DNA of 64,000 bases from Sutcliffiella horikoshii (lineage in GTDB: Bacteria; Bacillota; Bacilli; Bacillales; Bacillaceae_I), in contig NZ_VTEV01000008.1 of the NCBI RefSeq assembly GCF_008180725.1, positions 1 to 64,000 on the forward strand, written 5' to 3'. How positions within the stretch are numbered: the stretch's first letter is position 1; every line of letters starts with the position of its first letter. The notes under the pieces were generated by a model. That model was given only the letters and a program-made list of their open reading frames with translations, made no database searches and was not told the origin of the DNA. Both the position numbers and the translations under genes were made by a program. Shown here in pieces: positions 25,404 to 33,667 of this stretch.

Positions 25404-26387
25404 ATGGAAAAAGTGCTTGAAATTAAAGATTTAGAGGTTAGCTTTAAAAGTGATGGAAAGCAGTTGAAAGTGGTAAATGGGATATCCTTTGACGTTCATA
25501 AGGGAGAAACGCTTGGCATTGTAGGAGAATCTGGTTGTGGAAAGAGTGTCACGTCCTTATCTATCATGAGGCTTTTACCCTCGCCACCAGGAAAAATAAC
25601 AGGTGGATCCATCCATTACCAAGGAGAAAATCTGCTGATTAAAAAAGAAAAGGATATGCGGAAAATTAGAGGTAACGAGATTTCTATGATTTTCCAAGAA
25701 CCGATGACATCCCTTAATCCTGTATTTACCATCGGAAAGCAATTGGACGAAGTGTTGCTTTTACATAATGACATGACAAAAAAAGCGGCACGAGAGAGAT
25801 CGATAGATATGTTGAAACTAGTAGGAATTCCGCGTGCAGAACAAATTTACGTAGCGTATCCCTTTGAGCTCTCCGGTGGAATGCGCCAGCGTGTGATGAT
25901 TGCCATGGGGCTTGCTTGTCAACCAAAGCTATTAATTGCAGATGAGCCGACAACAGCGTTGGACGTAACCATCCAGGCGCAAATTCTCCACTTAATGAAA
26001 GATTTGAAAGAGAAAACCGATACCGCCATCATGCTGATCACTCATGATCTTGGAGTGATTGCAGAAATGTGTGACAGAGTGATAGTTATGTACGCAGGAG
26101 AAATCGTGGAGGAAACGGATGTCGATACATTGTTCAATAACCCTAAGCATCCATATACAATTGGACTGTTAGAGTCGATTCCAAAGCTTGGGGAGAAAAG
26201 AGACAGACTTCGTTCCATCCCAGGACAGGTTCCGTTGGCTGGGACAATTACAAAAGGTTGCCGTTTTGCTGATCGTTGCAGTAAGACAATTCCATTGTGC
26301 AGAGAAGAGGATCCAGAACTGCTAGAAGTAAACAAGGGTCATTCCTGCAGGTGCTGGCTTCATGCGGATAGGAGAGTAACTGTATGA
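25404..26387 (+). CDS. Peptide ABC transporter ATPase, DppD type
   Basis: 327 residues with Walker A (GESGCGKS), signature ([10 protein letters not shown]), Walker B ([12 protein letters not shown]), H-loop (LITHDLGV) and the C-terminal cysteines of Dpp/Opp ATPases (CRFADRCSKTIPLC). Its stop overlaps the next start (ATGA). It is a paralogue of the ATPase at 18429. Confidence 0.9.
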   Translation: MEKVLEIKDLEVSFKSDGKQLKVVNGISFDVHKGETLGIVGESGCGKSVTSLSIMRLLPSPPGKITGGSIHYQGENLLIKKEKDMRKIRGNEISMIFQEPMTSLNPVFTIGKQLDEVLLLHNDMTKKAARERSIDMLKLVGIPRAEQIYVAYPFELSGGMRQRVMIAMGLACQPKLLIADEPTTALDVTIQAQILHLMKDLKEKTDTAIMLITHDLGVIAEMCDRVIVMYAGEIVEETDVDTLFNNPKHPYTIGLLESIPKLGEKRDRLRSIPGQVPLAGTITKGCRFADRCSKTIPLCREEDPELLEVNKGHSCRCWLHADRRVTV

Positions 26388-27382
26388 ATAAACCGTTGTT
26401 AGAAGTAAAAGACCTTAAAATTTATTTTCCGATCAAAAAAGGGATAAGACAAAAGGTTGCATCTTATGTAAAAGCAGTAGACGGTGTTTCTTTTACGATA
26501 AATGAAGGAGAGACGCTAGGTTTGGTGGGGGAGTCCGGCTGTGGGAAATCAACAACTGGACGAGGAGTTGCTCAGCTGCTAAAGGTGACAGAAGGTAAGA
26601 TACAATTCCAGGGGGAGAATTTGCGAGATTTCTCGGTTAAAGAAATGAGAAGCAGGCGCAAAGACATGCAATTGGTATTTCAGGATCCTTATGCATCACT
26701 TAATCCTCGACTAACAGTAGAGCAAATCTTAGCTGAGCCTTTAAAGGCACACGGAGTAGAAAGAAACAAACGACGAAAATTAATGGAAGATATCATGGAG
26801 GTATGTGGATTAAATAAGAATTATCTTCACCGATATGCCCATGAATTCTCAGGAGGTCAAAGGCAACGTATAGGAATTGCCCGGGCACTTATTTTAAAGC
26901 CGAAATTAATTATCGCCGATGAACCAGTCGCGGCTCTAGATGTTTCTATCCAAGCACAAATCTTAAATTTATTAAAAGATTTGCAAGAAGGATTTGGGCT
27001 GACCTATCTATTTATCTCCCACGATTTAAGTGTTGTTCAGCATTTATGTAATCGGGTGGCGGTGATGTATTTAGGTAGAATCGTAGAGATAGGTGAAGCG
27101 GATAAAATCTTTGAAAAGAGGCTTCATCCCTATACGGAATCATTGATTGATGCCATCCCTATTTCCAACCCGAGAGAGCGAAAGGAAAGAAACATTCTTC
27201 AAGGTGATGTCCCTTCTCCGGTGGACCCGCCCAAAGGCTGTGCGTTTGTAGGGAGATGTCCGAAAGTAATGGCACAATGTCATACCGAACGTCCTGAGTT
27301 GTTAGAACACTCCGCTGGTCACCAGGTCGCCTGTCACTTGTATTCTCTGGAAAATAAAACAATGGAGGTATCCTCATGCTGA
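26384..27382 (+). CDS. Peptide ABC transporter ATPase, DppF type
   Basis: 332 residues with Walker A (GESGCGKS), signature ([11 protein letters not shown]), Walker B ([12 protein letters not shown]) and the cysteine-rich C-terminal region ([14 protein letters not shown]). Its last codons overlap the start of the cyanophycinase-like gene, which ties importer and secreted enzyme into one translational unit. Confidence 0.9.
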   Translation: MNKPLLEVKDLKIYFPIKKGIRQKVASYVKAVDGVSFTINEGETLGLVGESGCGKSTTGRGVAQLLKVTEGKIQFQGENLRDFSVKEMRSRRKDMQLVFQDPYASLNPRLTVEQILAEPLKAHGVERNKRRKLMEDIMEVCGLNKNYLHRYAHEFSGGQRQRIGIARALILKPKLIIADEPVAALDVSIQAQILNLLKDLQEGFGLTYLFISHDLSVVQHLCNRVAVMYLGRIVEIGEADKIFEKRLHPYTESLIDAIPISNPRERKERNILQGDVPSPVDPPKGCAFVGRCPKVMAQCHTERPELLEHSAGHQVACHLYSLENKTMEVSSC

Positions 27383-29757
27383 GAAAGCAGTGGAAACGTT
27401 TAACGAAGATGCTTGCTGTTTTGCTATGTGGTGCTTTATTATTTCCTGCAACAAGCGGTTATGCAAAGCCTTCCCATGTCCATAATACCGATTTGAAAGA
27501 ATTGATCGTGCTTAACGGACATTTGGAGGGTGAGTTTAGCACGGAGGTAAAAGAATACACTGTAAAAACTAACGATGAAAAACTGTTGTTGTCGATTACC
27601 CCAGTGGCTGTAAATGCTAAGGTGGCGGTAAATGGAAAAAGAGTAAATCATCGCAAAGTAGTGAAAGTGGAGGTGCCGTCAAGTAAGGTAAGAGTAAAAA
27701 TCGATGTTGCGACTCCTAAGGGAATAAAAGATACGTACACGCTATTTGTTGAAAAAGGTCCAGATTATGATTTGAAAGATGTTACGCTTTTTCAAAATGG
27801 AGATGGCTCCGTTATTGAAGATTATCAGCTGGGCTTTCAAAAGGCAGAAGTGATGGAAGGTGTAAAGGCGTATTTAATGTTTTATTCCAAAAAAGACTTT
27901 TATGAAGTTTGGGATTATATGAATAGGTTGACGCCAGAACAAATAGAACAGCATCTGACCTCCCGGGAAGAGGGGGAGAATAAAGACAAAATTTATAAAA
28001 TTTCTAATCTGAGCTACGCAGATGGAGTGGGAAATACCTTTCGATCAGGGCAGGTAGATGTAATCACAGGAAAGCCTTTGAATGTAGGCGATTATCACGC
28101 ATATGCAGCAACACTTGGAGAGGATGGAGTATTGGGAATGACAGAGGCAGACCGAACCATCAGCATTAATCCTTACCCTACTAATGTTGAACTGCTGGGT
28201 AGCGGAGGGAAGATTGAAAATTATTCCGTGACTTTTAAACAAGCTGATGATGAAAAAGTCACTCACTATTTTTTATTTTACTCTTCAAAAGGACTGACAA
28301 AACTGGTGGAGCCCATTATTAGCGGAGAGAATGTGGAATCTCTTGAAAAGCTAGAAAGAGATAATAGAGGGAAATTACTTTCTCTAAATGAGACTGGAAA
28401 TGAACCAGTTTCCTTTGCTCCTAATCAAAAGACAATCGAGGGAGACACATTAAGCAATGGGCTGTATTATGCCTATGTGACTGCAGTGAGCGAAGAAAAA
28501 GTGCTTGGATCTAGTAAATCTATTAAGATGATAAACACCAACTCTATGCCTGTACCTTTGGAAACAATCGGGGACGGTGTAGGCACGGTGCTTCCTGCTG
28601 GAGGTTCCACAGGGGATACGGATGCATATTTCAACGCAATACGAGAAGCTGCGGGTGTGGAGCGTCCGAGAATCGCCATTTTTAATAGTTCAAGAGATTC
28701 TGTAGACGTTGCGTACGACCATTTTCACCTTGATGATGGACCTTATTTGGCTCTTGAAACCGAGTTTAGAAACAGGGGCTTTGAACCGGTATATATTCCT
28801 TTGGCAGTAGACACCTTCGATTTTGTCGCTAATAACGAGTATTTCGTTAATCTTGTGAAAAGCAGTCATGTAGTGATGCTTCAGGGTGGAGATCAAATGA
28901 AGCATGCAAGGTCGTTGCTTGAAGATGAGGGAACGGCGACTCCGCTTATGGATGCCATTCGATTTGTGTATAACAATGGCGGCGTGGTAGCAGGAACAAG
29001 TGCAGGTGCACATGTCATGAGTAACCCAATGTTTGGTGTGGGGAGGAGTTTTGAAGCGTTAGTGATCAATGATACGGAATTGAAAACCGTCGCTGATGTA
29101 CCGTTAACAGGCTTTCTTGATCCAACTCTTAAAGACAATAATTTTCAGATTCCAGGGCTTGGCCTTGTTGAAAACATCCTAACCGACACGCACTTTGATA
29201 TGCGTGGCAGACTCGGGCGTTTGCTTGTCGCAATGCGAGATACAGGCCATGAAATCGGTGTGGGCTTGGATGAGGGAACTGCACTTGAGGTAAAAGGTGA
29301 TATTGGTAAAGTGGTAGGAGAGAATGGTGTATGGATTCTTGATGCGAGTGGTGCAACCTTCAATGAACAAGGTACATCCCCAGGATTTGAAGTAGATAAT
29401 GTCATTGTGCATTACTTGACGGAAGGAGATATCTTCAACATGGTTACAAAAGAAGTCATCCCTGCTGGAAATAAAAAAGAAGTGGATCGAAGTGACGCCA
29501 CTCCTTATCAAAGCCCTAACCTATTCAGCGGAGAATATGAATCTACGAAATCCCTGCTCTCTTTTGCTAAAAGTACAGAAACAGAACAGGTCACCACTGT
29601 AAAAGGTGATGCATCTGATCCGGTTTTTGCGTTACAATGGGAAAAGGGAGATATTTCTAAATACTACCAAAGTGATGTAGACTATGAGCCTAAAGCCTTA
29701 GCATCTTATAAAAAAGGAACGGTCACAAATATTAGATTATCACTTTGGGTGGAATAG
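27376..29757 (+). CDS. Secreted cyanophycinase-like serine peptidase (S51)
   Basis: A 793-residue exported protein. A signal peptide (basic RKQWKR, hydrophobic core, cleavage after about Ala30) is followed by a cadherin-like beta-sandwich (about 36-127), then repeated beta domains (about 130-390). The catalytic domain (about 395-690) has the cyanophycinase/peptidase E hallmarks: QGGDQ (503-507), nucleophile Ser542 in GTSAGA, THFDMRGRLGRL with His606, and GVGLDEGTALEV. A C-terminal ~100-residue tail follows. Cyanophycinases cut cyanophycin (a poly-aspartate backbone with arginine side chains) to beta-Asp-Arg. The start overlaps the ATPase gene. Cleavage of other beta-aspartyl polymers is possible. 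Confidence 0.88.
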   Translation: MLRKQWKRLTKMLAVLLCGALLFPATSGYAKPSHVHNTDLKELIVLNGHLEGEFSTEVKEYTVKTNDEKLLLSITPVAVNAKVAVNGKRVNHRKVVKVEVPSSKVRVKIDVATPKGIKDTYTLFVEKGPDYDLKDVTLFQNGDGSVIEDYQLGFQKAEVMEGVKAYLMFYSKKDFYEVWDYMNRLTPEQIEQHLTSREEGENKDKIYKISNLSYADGVGNTFRSGQVDVITGKPLNVGDYHAYAATLGEDGVLGMTEADRTISINPYPTNVELLGSGGKIENYSVTFKQADDEKVTHYFLFYSSKGLTKLVEPIISGENVESLEKLERDNRGKLLSLNETGNEPVSFAPNQKTIEGDTLSNGLYYAYVTAVSEEKVLGSSKSIKMINTNSMPVPLETIGDGVGTVLPAGGSTGDTDAYFNAIREAAGVERPRIAIFNSSRDSVDVAYDHFHLDDGPYLALETEFRNRGFEPVYIPLAVDTFDFVANNEYFVNLVKSSHVVMLQGGDQMKHARSLLEDEGTATPLMDAIRFVYNNGGVVAGTSAGAHVMSNPMFGVGRSFEALVINDTELKTVADVPLTGFLDPTLKDNNFQIPGLGLVENILTDTHFDMRGRLGRLLVAMRDTGHEIGVGLDEGTALEVKGDIGKVVGENGVWILDASGATFNEQGTSPGFEVDNVIVHYLTEGDIFNMVTKEVIPAGNKKEVDRSDATPYQSPNLFSGEYESTKSLLSFAKSTETEQVTTVKGDASDPVFALQWEKGDISKYYQSDVDYEPKALASYKKGTVTNIRLSLWVE

Positions 29758-29784
29758 GATGAAAAACTGAAGGAGACTTCTTAC

Positions 29785-30954
29785 ATGATTAAGTTATTGA
29801 AAAACGGGACCGTTTACAGCCCTGATTATCTAGGGAAAAAAGACATATTAATTGTCGATAAAAGAATTGCGGCCATAGAGGACAGCATACAATTTGAAGA
29901 ATCAGCCCATATAGAAGTACTCGATATCACAGGCCAGTTAGTGGTGCCAGGCTTCATAGATAACCATGTCCACATCATGGGGGGCGGCGGAGAAGGCAGT
30001 TATCGTACCCGCACCCCTGAACTTGTGTTGTCGGATGCGATTAAAGGTGGAATCACCACCCTTGTTGGGGTTATTGGGACAGATGGAACTACACGGACAA
30101 TGACAAGCCTTATTGCAAAAGCAAAAGCGTTAAAAGAAGAAGGAATTAGTTGCTATGTTCACACAGGGTCCTATCAAGTTCCCGTCAAAACACTGACGGG
30201 AATGGTTGAAGATGACCTCATTTTAATCGAAGAGATTATCGGAGTTGGGGAGATAGCGATTGCCGATCACCGTTCTTCTCAGCCTAGTTACGAGGAAATC
30301 GCAAAAATCGCAGCAGCTGCACGGGTCGGCGGCATGCTTTCTGGCAAAGCAGGAATCGTTAATATGCATTTAGGAGACAGTGTTAGCAAACTATCGATTT
30401 TAAAAGAGGTTATTGAAAAAACGGATATCCCAGTCCGTCAATTCTTGCCTACACATATCAATCGTAATCGAGAGTTATTTGAAGCGGGAATAGAACATGC
30501 CAAAAGAGGCGGCTATGTAGACTTTACCACTTCAAGTATCGCGAAATTCCTTGAACAAGGTGAAACGAAATGCAGTGTAGGTTTGAAAGAGATGCTCAAT
30601 AAAGGAGTGCCAATCGGGCAGATTACATTTTCTTCAGATGGTCAGGCAAGCTTGCCGGAGTTTGATGAAAATGGAGAATTCATAGGCTTGCAATTAGGAA
30701 GGGTCACATCCCTATATAAAGAAGTGAAAGACGCTATCTTAGAGGAAGGGGTCCAACCTGCTGATGCATTGAAAGTTATTACAGAGAACCCTGCTAAAGT
30801 ATTGCGCTTAGCATCCAAAGGAACACTTGAAGTAGGTAAGGATGCCGATCTTGTTATCTTAAATGATTCGTCATTTGAGGTGGAGTCAGTTATTGCACTT
30901 GGACAAAAAATGATGTGGAATAAAAAACTGCTTGTAAAAGGAACATTCGAGTAA
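29785..30954 (+). CDS. iadA: Isoaspartyl (beta-aspartyl) dipeptidase
   Basis: A 389-residue amidohydrolase closely resembling IadA. It shows the metal-binding HVH (61-63), ADHRSSQP (160-167), PTHINRN with its metal-ligand His, and FSSDGQASLPEF with the catalytic Asp. It hydrolyses beta-Asp-X dipeptides to aspartate plus the second amino acid, which would complete cyanophycin breakdown in the cytoplasm. No signal peptide. AAGGAG precedes the ATG. From memory of the E. coli enzyme, the carbamylated bridging Lys appears to be replaced by Glu156 here. Confidence 0.9.
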   Translation: MIKLLKNGTVYSPDYLGKKDILIVDKRIAAIEDSIQFEESAHIEVLDITGQLVVPGFIDNHVHIMGGGGEGSYRTRTPELVLSDAIKGGITTLVGVIGTDGTTRTMTSLIAKAKALKEEGISCYVHTGSYQVPVKTLTGMVEDDLILIEEIIGVGEIAIADHRSSQPSYEEIAKIAAAARVGGMLSGKAGIVNMHLGDSVSKLSILKEVIEKTDIPVRQFLPTHINRNRELFEAGIEHAKRGGYVDFTTSSIAKFLEQGETKCSVGLKEMLNKGVPIGQITFSSDGQASLPEFDENGEFIGLQLGRVTSLYKEVKDAILEEGVQPADALKVITENPAKVLRLASKGTLEVGKDADLVILNDSSFEVESVIALGQKMMWNKKLLVKGTFE

Positions 30955-30964
30955 GTTATAATAG

Positions 30965-31003
30965 TAGAAAAACACTGTTTCCTAAAAGGACAGTGTTTTT
31001 CTA
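30965..31003 (+). terminator. Terminator or attenuator between iadA and the activator
   Basis: TAGAAAAACACTG and CAGTGTTTTTCTA form a long stem (with inner TCC/GGA pairing) around AAAA; the T's lie in the second arm. It should end the sigma-54 operon. The activator start follows 20 bases later, and a TATAAT (30956-30961) just before the stem could start a separate activator transcript that reads through it. Confidence 0.7.
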
Positions 31004-31022
31004 TAGATGGAGGTATGTGGGG

Positions 31023-33092
31023 ATGGGGATAAAAGTAAGAGAACTGACGCTGTTAGCCGGGTCAGAAGAAACGAGAAGAACACTTGATAACCAATTGAAC
31101 GAAATCGTCGGCGATTTTATCCGAATTCGCAGTTATTCCGTTGATGCCCACAAAGTCACAAAGGTACACAATCAACTGATTATTTTATCCTCCCATTTAA
31201 TAGAAGAGGAAGCCAAAGAATATATTGGAGACAATTGTACAGTACTAGTAGCGAGGCGAATTGTTAACTTCCTTAATATTGATAAAATATACAGCGTTGC
31301 AAGTGGCGAAAAAGTACTATATGTGAACGACTTTCCAGAAACGGTCCAGGAAGCGATCTCTTCCTTCGAAATTCTTGGAATTAATCATCTTCAATTGATC
31401 CCCTATTTCCCTGGCAAAAAGGACGAAGAACAAATAAAAATTGCTATTACTCCGGGTGAACTTGACCTCGTACCTCCATATGTGGAAGAAGTGATCAATA
31501 TAGGTCCAAGGCTTATCGACATTACGACCATTATTACAATATTAAACAGGCTGGGCCTTTTAGAAGAAAAACAGGATCAGGTTTCTAGTAAATACATAAG
31601 TACCATTACAAGATTGAGTAAAAGGTTAGGGGACGCAAACCAGGAAGCGAATAAGATCAGTGATCACCTGAAAAAGGTGGTAAACGGAGTGAATGATGGG
31701 ATTTTGGCCATTAATCAGCTGGGAAGGATTACAGTCTTTAATGAAATAATGGAACGGTTTCTTCGAATTCCAATGAGGAAAGCGGTCGACAGACATGTTC
31801 GCGATGTGATTACCGAACGAAATCTTTATGATTTCATTATGAACAAACGGCAGGAAGAAGCGGACGGTTATTTTACCATCAATGCATTGAGCTTTATGGT
31901 CCATCGTTTCATGATAGATCCACAAGGTACGATAGTTGTTACGTTTAAAGATGCAAGTGAAACGATTGAAATGGAAAAGCAATTAAAAAGAGAATTAGTG
32001 AAAAAAGGCTTCTATGGAAAATATCATTTCGAGGATATAGTGGGTAGTCATCCAGAATTACTTCGTACAAAGAAAATAGCCCGTAAGCTAGCTAAAACCG
32101 AACTAACTATCCTCATACAAGGGGAAAGTGGTACAGGGAAAGAGTTGTTTGCAAGCTCTATCCACAATGCTTCTCCACGTAGCAACGGTCCATTCCTGGC
32201 AGTTAATTTCAGTGCCCTTCCAGAAGATCTTGTGGAAAGTGAACTTTTCGGTTATGAAGAAGGTGCATTCTCAGGTGCAAAAAAGGGAGGAAGAAAAGGG
32301 CTGTTTGAGCAAGCGAACGGGGGTACCATCTTCTTAGATGAAATAGGAGATATCAGCTTGAAGGTTCAAGCAAGATTACTTCGCGTGCTGCAAGAAAAAG
32401 AACTGCTTCGCATAGGAGGGAATAAAATTATTCCGGTGGATGTTCGAGTTGTAGCAGCCACGAACAAGGACTTGCTCTCTTTAATGGAAGAGGGGAAATT
32501 CAGAGAAGATTTATATCACCGTTTAAAAGTCTTGTTCTTACAGCTTCCTGCACTTCGTAAACGAAAGGAAGACATCGTACACCTTATACATCACTTCATT
32601 CAGCAAAGTGATCAACCATCCATAACACTGGAATTCGAAGTATTAGAGAAACTTAAGGAATATAACTGGTACGGGAATATCCGTGAACTAAAAAACACTC
32701 TAGATTATATGCTTGCTGTGTGCGAAGAAAATACGATAAAGGTGGAAGATATACCGAATGAAGGTTTTTTTCAGCAGGCCAAAAAGAGCATAAAGGAAGT
32801 AGCTGCTACTATGGAGCCAGCCGAACTTCCGTACATTCCAAATGAATTGAATGAAGAATTGAGCTACTTAGTAGAAATCATCTATCAATTGCAGTCTTCT
32901 GGGGAAACAGTCAGCCGGATGAAAATATCGGAAGCAACAAGAAGCGGTAGGAGATTCTTAACTGAACAGCAAGTAAGGACAAGGCTTGAAACTCTAGAAA
33001 AGATGGGGTTAATTGAGAAAAAAAGGGGGAGGCAAGGAACAAAGCTGACTGTATTTGGCGAAAAAACCTTCCATATGAAAAAAAGGCAGTAA
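31023..33092 (+). CDS. Sigma-54-dependent transcriptional activator of the locus
   Basis: A 689-residue enhancer-binding protein. The N-terminal ~180 residues resemble a PrpR/PurR-like sensing domain, and a PAS domain follows at about 215-315. The AAA+ module (about 335-570) has Walker A GESGTGKE (367-374), the sigma-54 loop as GAFSGA (414-419; the usual form is GAFTGA) and Walker B GTIFLDE (434-440). The C-terminus (about 605-680) looks like a winged helix (ISEATRSGRRFLTEQQVRTRLETLEK) rather than the usual Fis-type HTH. GGAGG lies nine bases before ATG 31023. It should activate the promoter at 21113, perhaps sensing a dipeptide or amino acid. Confidence 0.9.
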   Translation: MGIKVRELTLLAGSEETRRTLDNQLNEIVGDFIRIRSYSVDAHKVTKVHNQLIILSSHLIEEEAKEYIGDNCTVLVARRIVNFLNIDKIYSVASGEKVLYVNDFPETVQEAISSFEILGINHLQLIPYFPGKKDEEQIKIAITPGELDLVPPYVEEVINIGPRLIDITTIITILNRLGLLEEKQDQVSSKYISTITRLSKRLGDANQEANKISDHLKKVVNGVNDGILAINQLGRITVFNEIMERFLRIPMRKAVDRHVRDVITERNLYDFIMNKRQEEADGYFTINALSFMVHRFMIDPQGTIVVTFKDASETIEMEKQLKRELVKKGFYGKYHFEDIVGSHPELLRTKKIARKLAKTELTILIQGESGTGKELFASSIHNASPRSNGPFLAVNFSALPEDLVESELFGYEEGAFSGAKKGGRKGLFEQANGGTIFLDEIGDISLKVQARLLRVLQEKELLRIGGNKIIPVDVRVVAATNKDLLSLMEEGKFREDLYHRLKVLFLQLPALRKRKEDIVHLIHHFIQQSDQPSITLEFEVLEKLKEYNWYGNIRELKNTLDYMLAVCEENTIKVEDIPNEGFFQQAKKSIKEVAATMEPAELPYIPNELNEELSYLVEIIYQLQSSGETVSRMKISEATRSGRRFLTEQQVRTRLETLEKMGLIEKKRGRQGTKLTVFGEKTFHMKKRQ

Positions 33093-33118
33093 GTGGAGTT
33101 ATATATCCACTTACTGCC
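33085..33118. terminator. Bidirectional terminator-like hairpin
   Basis: GGCAGTAAGTGGA (33085-33097) and TCCACTTACTGCC (33106-33118) pair perfectly. It separates the activator gene from the convergent small gene at 33131. Confidence 0.75.
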
Positions 33119-33130
33119 TATTAAATTGCT

Positions 33131-33313
33131 TTAGACGCCCATCTTTCTTCTGGTGTTGCTAGGTTTTTTTGTTTGTTGGCTTTTCATTTTTTGTGATCCT
33201 TGTGCACTATTAAAGTTCCCTTTGCCGCCTGCTGCCTGCTTCTTTTTATTTTCCAATTGCTTTTTCATCGCTTCTTGCAGACTGATTTTCTTAGGTTCAT
33301 TACTTTCTGTCAT
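33131..33313 (-). CDS. Small basic Lys/Gln-rich protein
   Basis: A 60-residue, very basic hydrophilic protein (MTESNEPKKISLQEAMKK...) of a type seen in Bacillus genomes without a known function. An N-terminal helix is followed by a Lys/Gln/Ser-rich tail that may be disordered and could bind nucleic acid. AGGAGG lies before the ATG. Confidence 0.65.
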   Translation of the reverse strand: MTESNEPKKISLQEAMKKQLENKKKQAAGGKGNFNSAQGSQKMKSQQTKKPSNTRRKMGV

Positions 33314-33452
33314 ATAGCTTCCTCCTAATGGTCCATGTTAGTAGATTTAGTATAAACCATTTCAGTAAAGAAAGGTAATAAGAATTTATTGGGTTTAATT
33401 AGAAAGGGTGAAATTTTGAAAATAGAGAAAGTATTCAATTCAATAATAATTG

Positions 33453-33481
33453 TTGAAACTATTTTAGCATAGTGATAAAGT
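33453..33481 (+). promoter_or_regulatory. Candidate SigA promoter of the symporter gene
   Basis: TTGAAA (33453-33458) and TAAAGT (33476-33481) with 17-bp spacing, about 190 bp before the symporter start, which would give a long leader. Confidence 0.4.
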
Positions 33482-33552
33482 TATAAAAGTATTATATAAC
33501 ACTTGTAGAGTTCGCTAACTGGTCTGTAATAACAACAGCCTCAGTGATAAAA

Positions 33553-33632
33553 GTATTTAATAGGAAAACTTTAAAGCTTTTCTATTAAATATTTTTATGG
33601 AGAAACAAATATTGGGAGCGCTACCAATATTG
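33553..33632 (+). promoter_or_regulatory. Structured leader upstream of the symporter
   Basis: ATTTAATAG (33555-33563) and CTATTAAAT (33582-33590) form a long stem followed by TTTTT, like an intrinsic terminator inside the leader. A second hairpin pairs AATATTGG with CCAATATT (about 33609-33632) just before the ribosome-binding site. Together they look like an attenuation device. I do not recognise a glycine riboswitch or T-box; nothing else is seen in the 33314-33667 gap. Confidence 0.5.
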
Positions 33633-33667
33633 CAAGTGTGGAATCTTACAGAAAAGGTGTGAACATC

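Noticed and set aside
33482-33667. Glycine riboswitch or T-box before the symporter
   Set aside because: Neither the glycine aptamer core nor the T-box GGTGG-type sequence and specifier layout is visible.
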